Below, in pieces: positions 57,201 through 64,000 of a stretch of DNA of 64,000 nucleotides. Numbering within the stretch: the first letter of the stretch is position 1; every line of letters begins with the position of its first letter. The translations under genes were made by a program, and so were the position numbers. The notes under the pieces were generated by a model. It was given only the letters and a program-made list of their open reading frames with translations. It was not told the origin of the DNA and made no database searches. Source of the DNA: Saccharopolyspora gregorii (GTDB taxonomy: Bacteria > Actinomycetota > Actinomycetes > Mycobacteriales > Pseudonocardiaceae); NCBI RefSeq assembly GCF_024734405.1, contig NZ_CP059556.1, positions 1,364,001 through 1,428,000 on the forward strand, read 5' to 3'.

Positions 57201-59770
57201 TCCAGCGCCAGCCCGGCGCGCTCCCGCAGCTCCTTCGCGGGCGGCGGCTCGGCGATCCAGCGCCGCAGCAACGCCGAGATGATCTTCACGTCGGAGGCGG
57301 CGCGCTGCTGCGCCAGGAAGATCCGGAACACCGCCGACTCCAGCTCCGGCGTCCGCTCCAGGTCCGTCACGTCGTAGTGCGCCAGCACCCGGCGCAACCG
57401 CTCCTCGAAGCCGCTGCTGACCCCGGCGCGCTCGACGTCCAGGCTCTGCAGGTAGCTGTGGAAGTACTCGCGCGGGCTGTGCACCGGACCCGGCTCGTCG
57501 TCCACGTCCCCGGCCGGCTTGTTCCGGCTCAGCTCCGAGAGGTCCGCGAACACGCCCAGCAGCTCGACCTCGCCCTCGGTCACCCCGGGCGCCGCGTCCG
57601 GCTCGGTGCGCGCCGCCAGGTAGCCGCTGAGCACCCGCTCGCCGTCCTGCGGATCCACGTCGAAGCCGAGCAGCAGACCGCGCAGGTCCCGCAATCCGGC
57701 GGCGGCGCGCTGCGCGGCCGACACGCTCGTCGGCTCCGCGGGCAGCTCCACGTCCACCGCCGCGGACTCGTCGGCCTCCTCGGCCGCGTCGTCGTCGGCC
57801 AGCGGCTCCAGCCGCATCAGCGGCGCGCCCGTCTCGACCTGGCTGCCGGTGGACACCGGCAGCTCCCGCACCCGCGCCCGGAACGACGCCCGCAGCACGG
57901 TCTCCATCTTCATGCTCTCCAGCACCAGGATCGGCGCGCCCGCCTCGACCTCGTCGCCGACGGCCAGCGGAGTCGCCACCACCAGCGCGGGCGCGGGGGA
58001 GCGGACCACGCCGCCCTCGTCCCGGGTGATCCGGTGCGCTACCCCGTCCACCTCCACCAGGTGGATCGGGCCGTGCGTGCCGGTGACCAGGCGGAACCGG
58101 TGGCCGTTCACGGTGATCCGGCCGCTGTGCTCGTCGAAGCGGTCGATCTCCACGTCCGCCGGGTGCACCGGCCCGCCACCGGAGATCGCGACGCGGAACC
58201 GCTTGTGCCCGACCCGGGCGACGCCCACCTGGTAGCCGACGCCGCGCAGCTTCAGGTCCAGCGGGCGGCCCGTCTCGTGCTGCACCTGCGGCCTGCCGCC
58301 GAACGCGGTGGACAGCAGCCGCTGCCGCGCCGCCTCCTCCTCGTCCTGGTAGGCCTCGATGGCCGCCGCGGCCAGCGCGATCGCCGAGTGCCGGTGCAGC
58401 ACCAGCCGGCCGTCCTCGCGCACCCGGTCGATCCAGCCGGTGTCGGCGCTGCCGTCGATCACCTCCGGCTGGTCCAGCAGGTCCAGCACGAAGCTCTTGT
58501 TCGTCGCCCCGCCGTCGATGATCACCGTGGTCTCGGCCATCGCGCGGCGCAGCCGGGCCAGCGCCTCGTCCCGGTCCCGCCCGAACGCGATGATCTTCGC
58601 GATCATCGAGTCGAAGTCCGCGGGGATCGTGTCGCCCTCCGACACCCCGGTGTCCACCCGGATGCCCGGGCCGGCGGGCAGCAGCAGGCGCGCGATGCGC
58701 CCGGGGGAGGGGGCGAAGTCGCGGTCCGGGTCCTCGGCGTTGAGCCGCGCCTCCACCGCGTGCCCGCTCTCCGAGGCGCACAGCCCGTCCAGCGAGCCGC
58801 CCGCGGCCACGTGCAGCTGCAGCTTCACCAGGTCGGTGCCGGTGGTGATCTCGGTGATCGGGTGCTCGACCTGCAGGCGGGTGTTGACCTCCAGGAACGC
58901 GAACAGCTCCTCGCCCGGGTGGTACAGGAACTCCACGGTGCCCGCGCCGCGGTAGTCCACCGCCAGCGCCAGCCGCTCCGCCGAGGCCTTCAGCTCCGCG
59001 GTCTGCTCCGGGGAGAGCACCGGCGAGGCCGACTCCTCGATGATCTTCTGGTTGCGCCGCTGCACCGAGCAGTCCCGCACGCCCAGCGCCACCGCGGTGC
59101 CCTGGCCGTCCGCGATGACCTGCACCTCCACGTGGCGGGCGCCGGTCACCAGGCGCTCCAGGAACACCACGCCGGAACCGAAGGAGCGCAGCGCCTCCTG
59201 GCTGGTGCGCTCGTAGGCGTCCGCCAGGTCCGCCGCCGAGGTCACCTTGCGGATGCCGCGACCGCCGCCGCCCGCGGTCGCCTTCAGCATCAGCGGGTAG
59301 CCGATCCGCTCACCCGCGGCCAGCGCCTCCGCCGCGGACGCCACCTCGCCGCGGGACCACGGCGCCACCGGCACGCCGACCTCCTCGGCCAGCAGCTTCG
59401 CGCCGATCTTGTCGCCGAGCCTGCGCATCGCCTCCGCGCTCGGGCCGATGAACGTCACGCCGATCCGCTCGCAGACCTCCGCGAACGCCGGGTCCTCGGC
59501 GACGAATCCCCAGCCCACCCAGGCCGCGTCCGCGCCGGTCTCCAGCAGCGCCCGCTCCAGCACCGCGTGGTCCAAGTAGGGCCGGGCCGAAGCCGGGCCC
59601 AGCGAGTAGGCCACATCGGCCTCCCGCACGAACGTCGCGGTCCGGTCGGCGTCGGTGTAGAGCGCGACCGTCTCCACCCGCTTGCCGGTCTCCGCGGACA
59701 GATCCCGCACGGCGTGGATGAGCCGCATCGCAGCCTCTCCACGGTTGACGATGGCGACACGACTGAACAC
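54281..59770 (-). CDS. Single-chain multidomain acetyl/acyl-CoA carboxylase
   Basis: This 1,829-residue protein has the order of eukaryotic ACC. A biotin carboxylase comes first (about 1-450; MLKATAGGGGRGIRKV, EVNTRLQVEHPITEI). A linker and a biotin carrier domain follow, with ESMKMET (biotinyl Lys621). A long central region (about 680-1230) comes next, then a carboxyltransferase with both beta- and alpha-type halves (about 1230-1829; SAGARISMSSGTENMDW, NLSGFDGSPESMRKLQLEYGAEIGRAIVNF, FSKALNPNMTVLALEGSFASVLGG). It makes malonyl-CoA or a related acyl-malonate. Most actinobacteria use separate AccA/AccD subunits; a multidomain enzyme of this kind has been described in Saccharopolyspora erythraea. 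GTG 59770 follows AGGAGG; GTG 59797 is also in frame. Single gene. Confidence 0.92.
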   Translation of the reverse strand: MFSRVAIVNRGEAAMRLIHAVRDLSAETGKRVETVALYTDADRTATFVREADVAYSLGPASARPYLDHAVLERALLETGADAAWVGWGFVAEDPAFAEVCERIGVTFIGPSAEAMRRLGDKIGAKLLAEEVGVPVAPWSRGEVASAAEALAAGERIGYPLMLKATAGGGGRGIRKVTSAADLADAYERTSQEALRSFGSGVVFLERLVTGARHVEVQVIADGQGTAVALGVRDCSVQRRNQKIIEESASPVLSPEQTAELKASAERLALAVDYRGAGTVEFLYHPGEELFAFLEVNTRLQVEHPITEITTGTDLVKLQLHVAAGGSLDGLCASESGHAVEARLNAEDPDRDFAPSPGRIARLLLPAGPGIRVDTGVSEGDTIPADFDSMIAKIIAFGRDRDEALARLRRAMAETTVIIDGGATNKSFVLDLLDQPEVIDGSADTGWIDRVREDGRLVLHRHSAIALAAAAIEAYQDEEEAARQRLLSTAFGGRPQVQHETGRPLDLKLRGVGYQVGVARVGHKRFRVAISGGGPVHPADVEIDRFDEHSGRITVNGHRFRLVTGTHGPIHLVEVDGVAHRITRDEGGVVRSPAPALVVATPLAVGDEVEAGAPILVLESMKMETVLRASFRARVRELPVSTGSQVETGAPLMRLEPLADDDAAEEADESAAVDVELPAEPTSVSAAQRAAAGLRDLRGLLLGFDVDPQDGERVLSGYLAARTEPDAAPGVTEGEVELLGVFADLSELSRNKPAGDVDDEPGPVHSPREYFHSYLQSLDVERAGVSSGFEERLRRVLAHYDVTDLERTPELESAVFRIFLAQQRAASDVKIISALLRRWIAEPPPAKELRERAGLALEHVIKATQVRFPAVSDLARGVVFRWFAQPLLRRTRAEVYAGVRAELRHLDEHPDAADRAERIAKMVASAEPLVRLLGQRMGRGGHDHTPLLEVLTRRYYGNRGLSGVTSREAAGCRFVTAEHTGAEGVTRLVTTAVDFGELPEAVRAVGELAADRPDGADVVADLYVKWEGQPDADAVAARLGEVLAAQPLPAEVGRITTTVAGTGGAVMHHHFTFRRDEHAGFAEDRLIRGLHPLIAQRMQLERLREFDLTRLPSADEEVYLFKCVARENPSDERLVAMAQVRDLTPLRDAEGRLVALPAVEDILAGCMDAIRTVQAQRPAKKRFDTNRILMYVWPPTEFTSDELNTLVQRILPTTAGAGLEEVVFLSRQRGENGELTDMAVRIDLAGGREPRLHIEEPSAEPVLPLDDYRQKVLRAARRGTTYPYELTGMLAGDAGGFVEHDLDEDGVLVPVDRPRGKNSAAIVAGVVSTPTERHPEGVRRVVLLGDPTKALGALSEPECARVIAALDLAERLRLPLEWFALSAGARISMSSGTENMDWVAAALKRIVRFTQDGGEINIVVAGITVGAQPYWNAEATMLMHTKGILVMTPDSAMVLTGKQSLDFSGGVSAEDNFGIGGYDRVMGPNGQAQYWAPNLPAARDVLMAHYDHTYVVPGESAPRAAATTDPADRDVSPYPHEYGGDFSTVGEIFSAEHNPDRKKPFDIRTVMRALSDQDHPVLERWAGMADADTAAVQDVHLGGHPVCLLGIESRSVQRRGFPPTDGPDTYTAGTLFPRSSKKAARAINAASGNRPLVVLANLSGFDGSPESMRKLQLEYGAEIGRAIVNFDGPIVFCVISRYHGGAFVVFSKALNPNMTVLALEGSFASVLGGAPAAAVVFSGEVNNRTANDPRVTALQASAGEATGAERAALHAQLAEVQSSVRAEKLGEVAAEFDRVHSIQRAVEVGSVDEIVSVAQLRPRIIASIERGLNG

Positions 59771-60110
59771 CGGATGAGCCTCCTGATTGCCACGCACAAC
59801 AGGCGACGTCCCGTCCCCGGAGCGTCGCCTGCACCTGCCCTACACACTGCTCCGTCACACGCGGGTGTACCAATGTCCGCACCGGCGCATGCCGGAGCCG
59901 AGACTTTGTAGGAACCCGCCAAAAAACTAGCCGAGCACCACCCCGGAACTCCCCGGAAGGCCGGTCCAGCACACGAATTCGCGGCAGAACCCGCGAGATC
60001 GGCGAGACCGGCTCGCCGCCGCGTTGCGCCACCCGCAGCAACCCGCACCGCCGCGCGGACCGCCCGCACCGCCTCGCGGCGGGGCCCGGCGGGCGGGCGG
60101 TTAGGTTCCC
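59771..60110. promoter_or_regulatory. Divergent promoter region of the carboxylase and the histidine kinase
   Basis: These 340 bases hold no gene. The carboxylase leader has a 9-bp stem (59800-59808 with 59823-59831) and an A-run (CCAAAAAACTAG near 59920). On the plus strand TAGGTT (60102-60107) lies 6 bases before GTG 60114 of the histidine kinase, a leaderless layout. Confidence 0.45.
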
Positions 60111-60113
60111 GTG

Positions 60114-61287
60114 GTGGACGGAGCACGGTGGGCGGCGCTGCCGCAGCGGTACCCGCGGATCGCCGACGCGGTGCTCGCGGTCTTCGTCACCTACCTGGCG
60201 CTGCTGGGCACGTCCCCCGGGCGACGTGCTCGACAGCGGCGATCCCGGGCCGGTCGCCCACACCGCGGCCGTGCTCGGCGGCGCGCCACTGGCGCTGCGC
60301 AGGCGGTACCCGGTGCTCGTGCTGGCCGTGGTCGCGGCGGCGCTGTGCGTGTTCTACAGCACCGGCTGCAAGACCTCGCTCGGGCTGCTCGGGCCGCTCG
60401 TCGCCATCTACACCGTCGGCGTCCACCACCCGCTGACGCGCTCCGCGCCGCTCACCGCGGCAGGCGTCCTCGTCATCAGCAGCGGTGCCGTCGCGGGCCT
60501 CGCCCACTTCCGGTGGACCACCGACCTGTTCGCCGGGCTGCTGTTCGGCAGCACCCAGGCGGTGATCGCGCTCGCGCTCGGCCAGGCGATCCGGATCCGC
60601 GGCAGGCAGGCCGAACGGCTCCGGCACGAACGCGACCTGGAAGCCGAGCGCGCCGTCACCGAAGAACGGATGCGCATCGCGCACGAACTGCACGACGTCG
60701 TCGCCCACCACCTGTCCGTGGTGGCCGTGCAGGCCAGCCTCGCCCGCTACGTGCTCGACTCCGACCTGGAGACCGCCCGCGAAGCGCTCGGGACCATCTC
60801 GGCCACCACCTCCAGCTCGCTCGACGAGCTCGGCAGGCTGCTGCGCGTGCTGCGGCCCAGCCTCGAAGAACCGCCCGGCGGCGGCACCCGGTTCCTGCCG
60901 CAACCCGGTCTCGACGAACTACCGGTGCTGCTCGAACGGGTCCGCTCGTCCGGGGTACCGGTTGAACTGCGGGTCGAAGGGGAACCGCGGGCGCTGTCGC
61001 CCGGTGCCGAGCTGTGCGCCTACCGCGTCGTGCAGGAGGCCCTCACCAACGTGCTCAAGCACGCGCCCACCGCCACCGCCGAAGTCCACGTGCACCACCA
61101 CCCCGACGCGGTGACCGTGCGGATCCGGGACCACGGCGCACCGCCCCCGAAGAACCGCAAGCCCTCCGGGCACGGTTTGATCGGCATGTGCGAACGGGCG
61201 AAGATGTACGGCGGCAGCGTGGAGACCGGACGTCGTCCCGAAGGCGGCTTCCAAGTGGTGCTGCGCATCCCGCGCGCCGAGAGCTGA
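60114..61287 (+). pseudogene. NarL-type sensor histidine kinase, apparent frameshift near residue 35
   Basis: The frame from GTG 60114 encodes the usual start of this kinase family with a first membrane helix (RYPRIADAVLAVFVTYLALLGTSP), then leaves phase in a CCCCC run at 60214-60218. The other frame continues at once with GDVLDSGDPGPVAHTAAVLGGAPLALRRRYPVLVLAVV, the normal continuation, to 61287. One C fewer would restore a single frame of about 390 residues. The rest is intact: four more membrane helices, H-box RMRIAHELHDVVAHHLSVV, and an HATPase with VVQEALTNVLKHA and GHGLIGMCERAKMYGG. Translation could instead begin at GTG 60226 without the first helix, but no ribosome-binding site is evident. 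A sequencing error, a real mutation or slippage are all possible. Confidence 0.8.
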
Positions 61288-61336
61288 CCGGCCGCGCACC
61301 GGGCCGCCGGGTGCCGATCGGCCGGGGGAGCACCGC

Positions 61337-62002
61337 ATGATCCGCGTGCTCGTCGTCGACGACCAGGACCTGCTGCGCGCCGCGTTCGCCGCGCTGCTGC
61401 GCGCCACCGACGGCATCGACGTCGTCGGTGAGGCCGCCAACGGACGCGAAGCCGTCGACCTCGCCGCGCGGCTGCGGCCCGACGTGGTGCTGATGGACCT
61501 GCGGCTGCCCGAGGTGGACGGGGTGCGCGCCACCGAGCTCATCCTCGACGCCGCCGAACCACCGCGGCCCGGGATCCTGGTGCTCACCGTCTTCGACCTC
61601 GACGACTACGTGTACGCGGCGCTGCGGGCCGGGGCCTCCGGGTTCCTGCTCAAGGACAGCCCGCCGGAAACGCTGCTCACCGGGGTGCGCACCGTCGCCG
61701 ACGGCGGAATGCTGTTCGGCCCCACCATCACCCGGCGGCTCGTGGAGACCTACATGCGGGTGCCGCCGCCCGGCTCCGGGATCCCCGTCCAGCTGTCCGG
61801 CCTCACCCAGCGGGAACTGGCCGTGCTGCGGCTCATCGCCACCGGCGCCACCAACGCCGAGATCGCGGAGCACCTGGTGCTCAGCGAGGGCACGGTGAAG
61901 ACGCACGTGAACCGGGCCATGACGAAGCTCGGGGTGTCCAGCCGGGCGCAGGCCGTGGTCGTCGCCTACGAATCCGGGCTGGTCGTCCCCCGGCGGCGCT
62001 GA
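61337..62002 (+). CDS. NarL/LuxR-family response regulator
   Basis: This 221-residue regulator has a receiver domain with acidic pocket VVDDQDLLRAAF, phospho-Asp in VVLMDLRLPEVDG, Thr in VLTVFDLDDYV and Lys in FLLKDSPPE. The C-terminal LuxR helix-turn-helix is LTQRELAVLRLIATGATNAEIAEHLVLSEGTVKTHVNRAMTKLG. It follows the histidine kinase by 49 bases and is its cognate regulator by position. The ATG is preceded by GGGGGAGCACCGC. Targets unknown. Confidence 0.94.
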   Translation: MIRVLVVDDQDLLRAAFAALLRATDGIDVVGEAANGREAVDLAARLRPDVVLMDLRLPEVDGVRATELILDAAEPPRPGILVLTVFDLDDYVYAALRAGASGFLLKDSPPETLLTGVRTVADGGMLFGPTITRRLVETYMRVPPPGSGIPVQLSGLTQRELAVLRLIATGATNAEIAEHLVLSEGTVKTHVNRAMTKLGVSSRAQAVVVAYESGLVVPRRR

Positions 62003-62033
62003 CCGCCGCCGCGCGCCGCTCGTCCGGCCGGGT

Positions 62034-62678
62034 TCAGACCAGGCCGGCGTCGTGGGTGACGATCGCGACCTGGGTGCGGTTCGCGGCGCCGAGCTTGCCC
62101 ATGATCCGGCCGAGGTGGACCTTCACCGTGGACGGGCTCATGTACAGGTGCGCGGCGATCTCCGCGTTGCTCAGGCCCTGCGCCACCGAGACCGCCACCT
62201 CCCGCTCGCGCGGGGTCAGCTGGTCGATCCTCCGGCGCGCGTCCGAGTTCTCCTTGCCCGCCGCGAACGCGCCGAGCAGCCGCTTGGTGATCCGCGGCGA
62301 GAGCATCGCCTCCCCGGAGGCCACCGTGTGCACCGCCGCCGCCAGCTCCCGCGGCGGGGTGTCCTTGAGCAGGAACCCGGACGCCCCCGCCTGCAGCGCG
62401 GCGTGCACGTACTCGTCCACGTCGAACGTCGTGAGCACCAGCACCGCGGGCGGATCCGGCAGCGCGGCGACCCGCTTGGTCACCTCCAGGCCGTCGACCC
62501 GCGGCATCTGGATGTCGGTGACCACCACGTCCGGGCGGTGCTTCGCGATCAGCTCCACCACCCCCGAACCGTCGGCGGCCTCCGCGGCCACCTCGATGCC
62601 CGGGTCGGATTCGAGGATGAGCCGGATCCCGCCGCGCACCAGTTCCTCGTCCTCCAGCAGGACCACCCTGATGCCCAC
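62034..62678 (-). CDS. NarL/LuxR-family response regulator
   Basis: This 214-residue receiver plus LuxR helix-turn-helix protein has LLEDEELVRGGI, phospho-Asp in VVVTDIQMPRVDG, VLTTFDVDEYV, GFLLKDTPP, and LTPREREVAVSVAQGLSNAEIAAHLYMSPSTVKVHLGRIMGKLG. It lies 88 bases downstream of the kinase gene on the same strand and is convergent with the 61337 regulator, 31 bases apart. Upstream is CACGGGGGAGTCACGTGG, which gives a good ribosome-binding site. Confidence 0.94.
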   Translation of the reverse strand: MGIRVVLLEDEELVRGGIRLILESDPGIEVAAEAADGSGVVELIAKHRPDVVVTDIQMPRVDGLEVTKRVAALPDPPAVLVLTTFDVDEYVHAALQAGASGFLLKDTPPRELAAAVHTVASGEAMLSPRITKRLLGAFAAGKENSDARRRIDQLTPREREVAVSVAQGLSNAEIAAHLYMSPSTVKVHLGRIMGKLGAANRTQVAIVTHDAGLV

Positions 62679-62766
62679 GTGACTCCCCCGTGCCCGACTG
62701 CGTTGCCGGGCCCACGGTATCCAAGTCCGGTCCGCACCGGATCACGGTGTCCCGGGACCGGGCGCG

Positions 62767-63999
62767 TCAGGACGCGGCGGCGGGCTCCAGCACCGGGAAC
62801 TCCGCCCGCACCCGGTAGCCGTCCTCGTCGGTGCGGCCCACCTGCAAGGTGCCGCCGGCGAGGGTGACCCGCTCGCGCATGCCGATCAGGCCGTAGCCGG
62901 AGCCCTCCACCACCGTGGTGCCCGTGCCGCGCGCGTTCACCACCTCCACCGCGAGCCCGTCCGGCCCGACGGCGACCGACGCGCGCACCGGCGAACCGGG
63001 GGCGTGCTTGCCCGCGTTCGTCAAGGCCTCCTGCACCACCCGGTAGGCGGCGCGGCCGACGGCGGTGGAGGCCTCCGGCAGCTCCGCCGGCATGTCCAGC
63101 GTGATGTCCGCGCCCGCCGCCACCGAATCCGCGACCAGCTCGCGCACCCCCTCCAAGGTGGGGGCCGCGTGGTCGCCGCCCGGGTTCTCGGCGTCGTCGC
63201 GCAGCGCGCGCAGCATCTCCCGCAGCTCGCTGAGCGCGGCCGAGCTCGACACCCGGATCACCTCGGCGACCTGCTCGGTGCGCTCGTCCGCGGCGGTCAT
63301 CGTGAGCGCGCCCGCCTGCAGCGAGATGACGCTGACCCGGTGCGCCACCACGTCGTGCATCTCGCGGGCGATGCGGCGGCGTTCGGCGCCGACCGCGCGC
63401 TCCGCCAGCAGGTCCCGCTCCCGCTCGGCCTGCACCGCCCGCTCCCGCAGCGAGCGCAGCAGGTCCCGGCGCTGGTACAGCCACAAGCCCAGCAGCGTCG
63501 GCATCCCGACGAAGCCGGTCAGCATCGCGCCCAACCCCAGCAGCACGCCCAGCATGCCGCTCGACCACAGGCTCTCGTTGGCCATGAGCAGCATGCGGGT
63601 CAGCTGCGCCACCGCGACGATCGCCGCCGCGCCCCAGGTGGAGGCGACCGGGCCGCGCTGCTTCGCCATCGTGTACAGCGCGATCACGACGGCCATGCTC
63701 TGGTCCGCCGTCCCGGACAGCACCGAGATGGCGGCCGCCGCCAGCACCGCGATCCACGGGAAGCGCCTGCGCACCAGCAGTCCGGCGAACAGCACCGCGT
63801 TCGCCGGTACCAGCACCCACTGCTGCCAGATCTCCGGATCGTCGGGCATGGCCACCGCCGCCACCGCGATCAGCAGATCGAGCAGCAGGGATCTGAACTT
63901 GCCGTCCCACCAGGCCAGCCGGCTGGCCCACTTCCCTCGTTCGCGCACCCGACCACGGTAGGCGTCGTCTTCGTCGTCCGGCACCAGGTGTCCGATCAT
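62767..63999 (-). CDS. NarL-type sensor histidine kinase
   Basis: This 410-residue kinase has five or so membrane helices (SLLLDLLIAVAAVAM, WVLVPANAVLFAGLLV, WIAVLAAAAISVL, GAAAIVAVAQL, MLGVLLGLGAMLTGFVGMPTLLGLWLY), a coiled stretch of Glu/Arg/Ala, H-box RRRIAREMHDVVAHRVSVISLQAGAL and HATPase motifs VVQEALTNAGKHAPG and GYGLIGMRERVTLAGGTLQVG. It signals to the regulator at 62034. The ATG is two bases from the window edge; the ribosome-binding site and any upstream start are outside view. Confidence 0.92.
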   Translation of the reverse strand: MIGHLVPDDEDDAYRGRVRERGKWASRLAWWDGKFRSLLLDLLIAVAAVAMPDDPEIWQQWVLVPANAVLFAGLLVRRRFPWIAVLAAAAISVLSGTADQSMAVVIALYTMAKQRGPVASTWGAAAIVAVAQLTRMLLMANESLWSSGMLGVLLGLGAMLTGFVGMPTLLGLWLYQRRDLLRSLRERAVQAERERDLLAERAVGAERRRIAREMHDVVAHRVSVISLQAGALTMTAADERTEQVAEVIRVSSSAALSELREMLRALRDDAENPGGDHAAPTLEGVRELVADSVAAGADITLDMPAELPEASTAVGRAAYRVVQEALTNAGKHAPGSPVRASVAVGPDGLAVEVVNARGTGTTVVEGSGYGLIGMRERVTLAGGTLQVGRTDEDGYRVRAEFPVLEPAAAS

Positions 64000-64000
64000 G

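Noticed and set aside
54974-59911. A 1,645-codon open frame on the plus strand, antisense to the carboxylase gene
   Set aside because: It mirrors the carboxylase in codon phase, is full of Arg/His/Val low-complexity protein and has no family motif. In GC-rich DNA such antisense frames stay open by base composition.

Overview
The window is very GC-rich bacterial DNA with frequent GTG and TTG starts. It carries several actinobacterial markers: a mycothione reductase, a WhiG/FliA-type sigma factor, an XRE/DUF5753 regulator with DUF397 partners, and DUF2469 and DUF2631 proteins. A single-chain acyl-CoA carboxylase of about 1,830 residues, together with the gene order, suggests a Pseudonocardiaceae-like actinomycete, Saccharopolyspora being the genus I would test first. 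Gene order from ftsY to mtr broadly follows the corresponding Mycobacterium tuberculosis region, with insertions and losses. I see no rRNA, tRNA or CRISPR array.

Region 1 (1-11,065): the end of ftsY; a predicted EndoU-nuclease toxin with a MafI-like immunity protein; amtB-glnB without the usual glnD; a 533-base hairpin-rich gap; a P-loop protein; a DEAD-box helicase with a long leader; ffh, an amidohydrolase and a CPBP membrane protease. Region 2 (11,243-28,148): a translation, processing and DNA core of rpsP-khpA-rimM-trmD, rplS, lepB-rnhB-DUF2469, yraN-yifB-dprA, xerC-whiG, an M23 peptidase, rpsB-tsf, pyrH-frr and cdsA-methyltransferase.

Region 3 (28,149-36,698) splits the usual cdsA-rlmN-dxr neighbourhood. 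It holds a membrane protein, a metal ABC transporter operon ending in a DtxR-family regulator, rlmN, a beta-carbonic anhydrase, a truncated Tn3-family transposase, and DUF2631 and GlsB-type membrane proteins. Region 4 (36,859-47,473) holds dxr-rseP-ispG, a GNAT protein, a penicillin-binding lipoprotein, a Phd-VapC pair, map-cobQ and an orphan Phd-like antitoxin.

Region 5 (47,440-54,280) is accessory: a FadR-type regulator divergent from a CynX-type transporter across a perfect palindrome; a small divergent gene beside an XRE regulator and three DUF397 genes that arose by visible local duplication; a phosphoesterase coupled to mycothione reductase; and an intergenic region with a candidate small RNA and large inverted repeats. 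Region 6 (54,281-64,000) holds the single-chain carboxylase and two NarL-type two-component systems pointing at each other. The first histidine kinase has an apparent frameshift in a C-run.

At least seven genes show a TANNNT -10 box 6-9 bases before the start codon and little ribosome-binding site, the layout of leaderless actinobacterial promoters. I used this to choose several starts.
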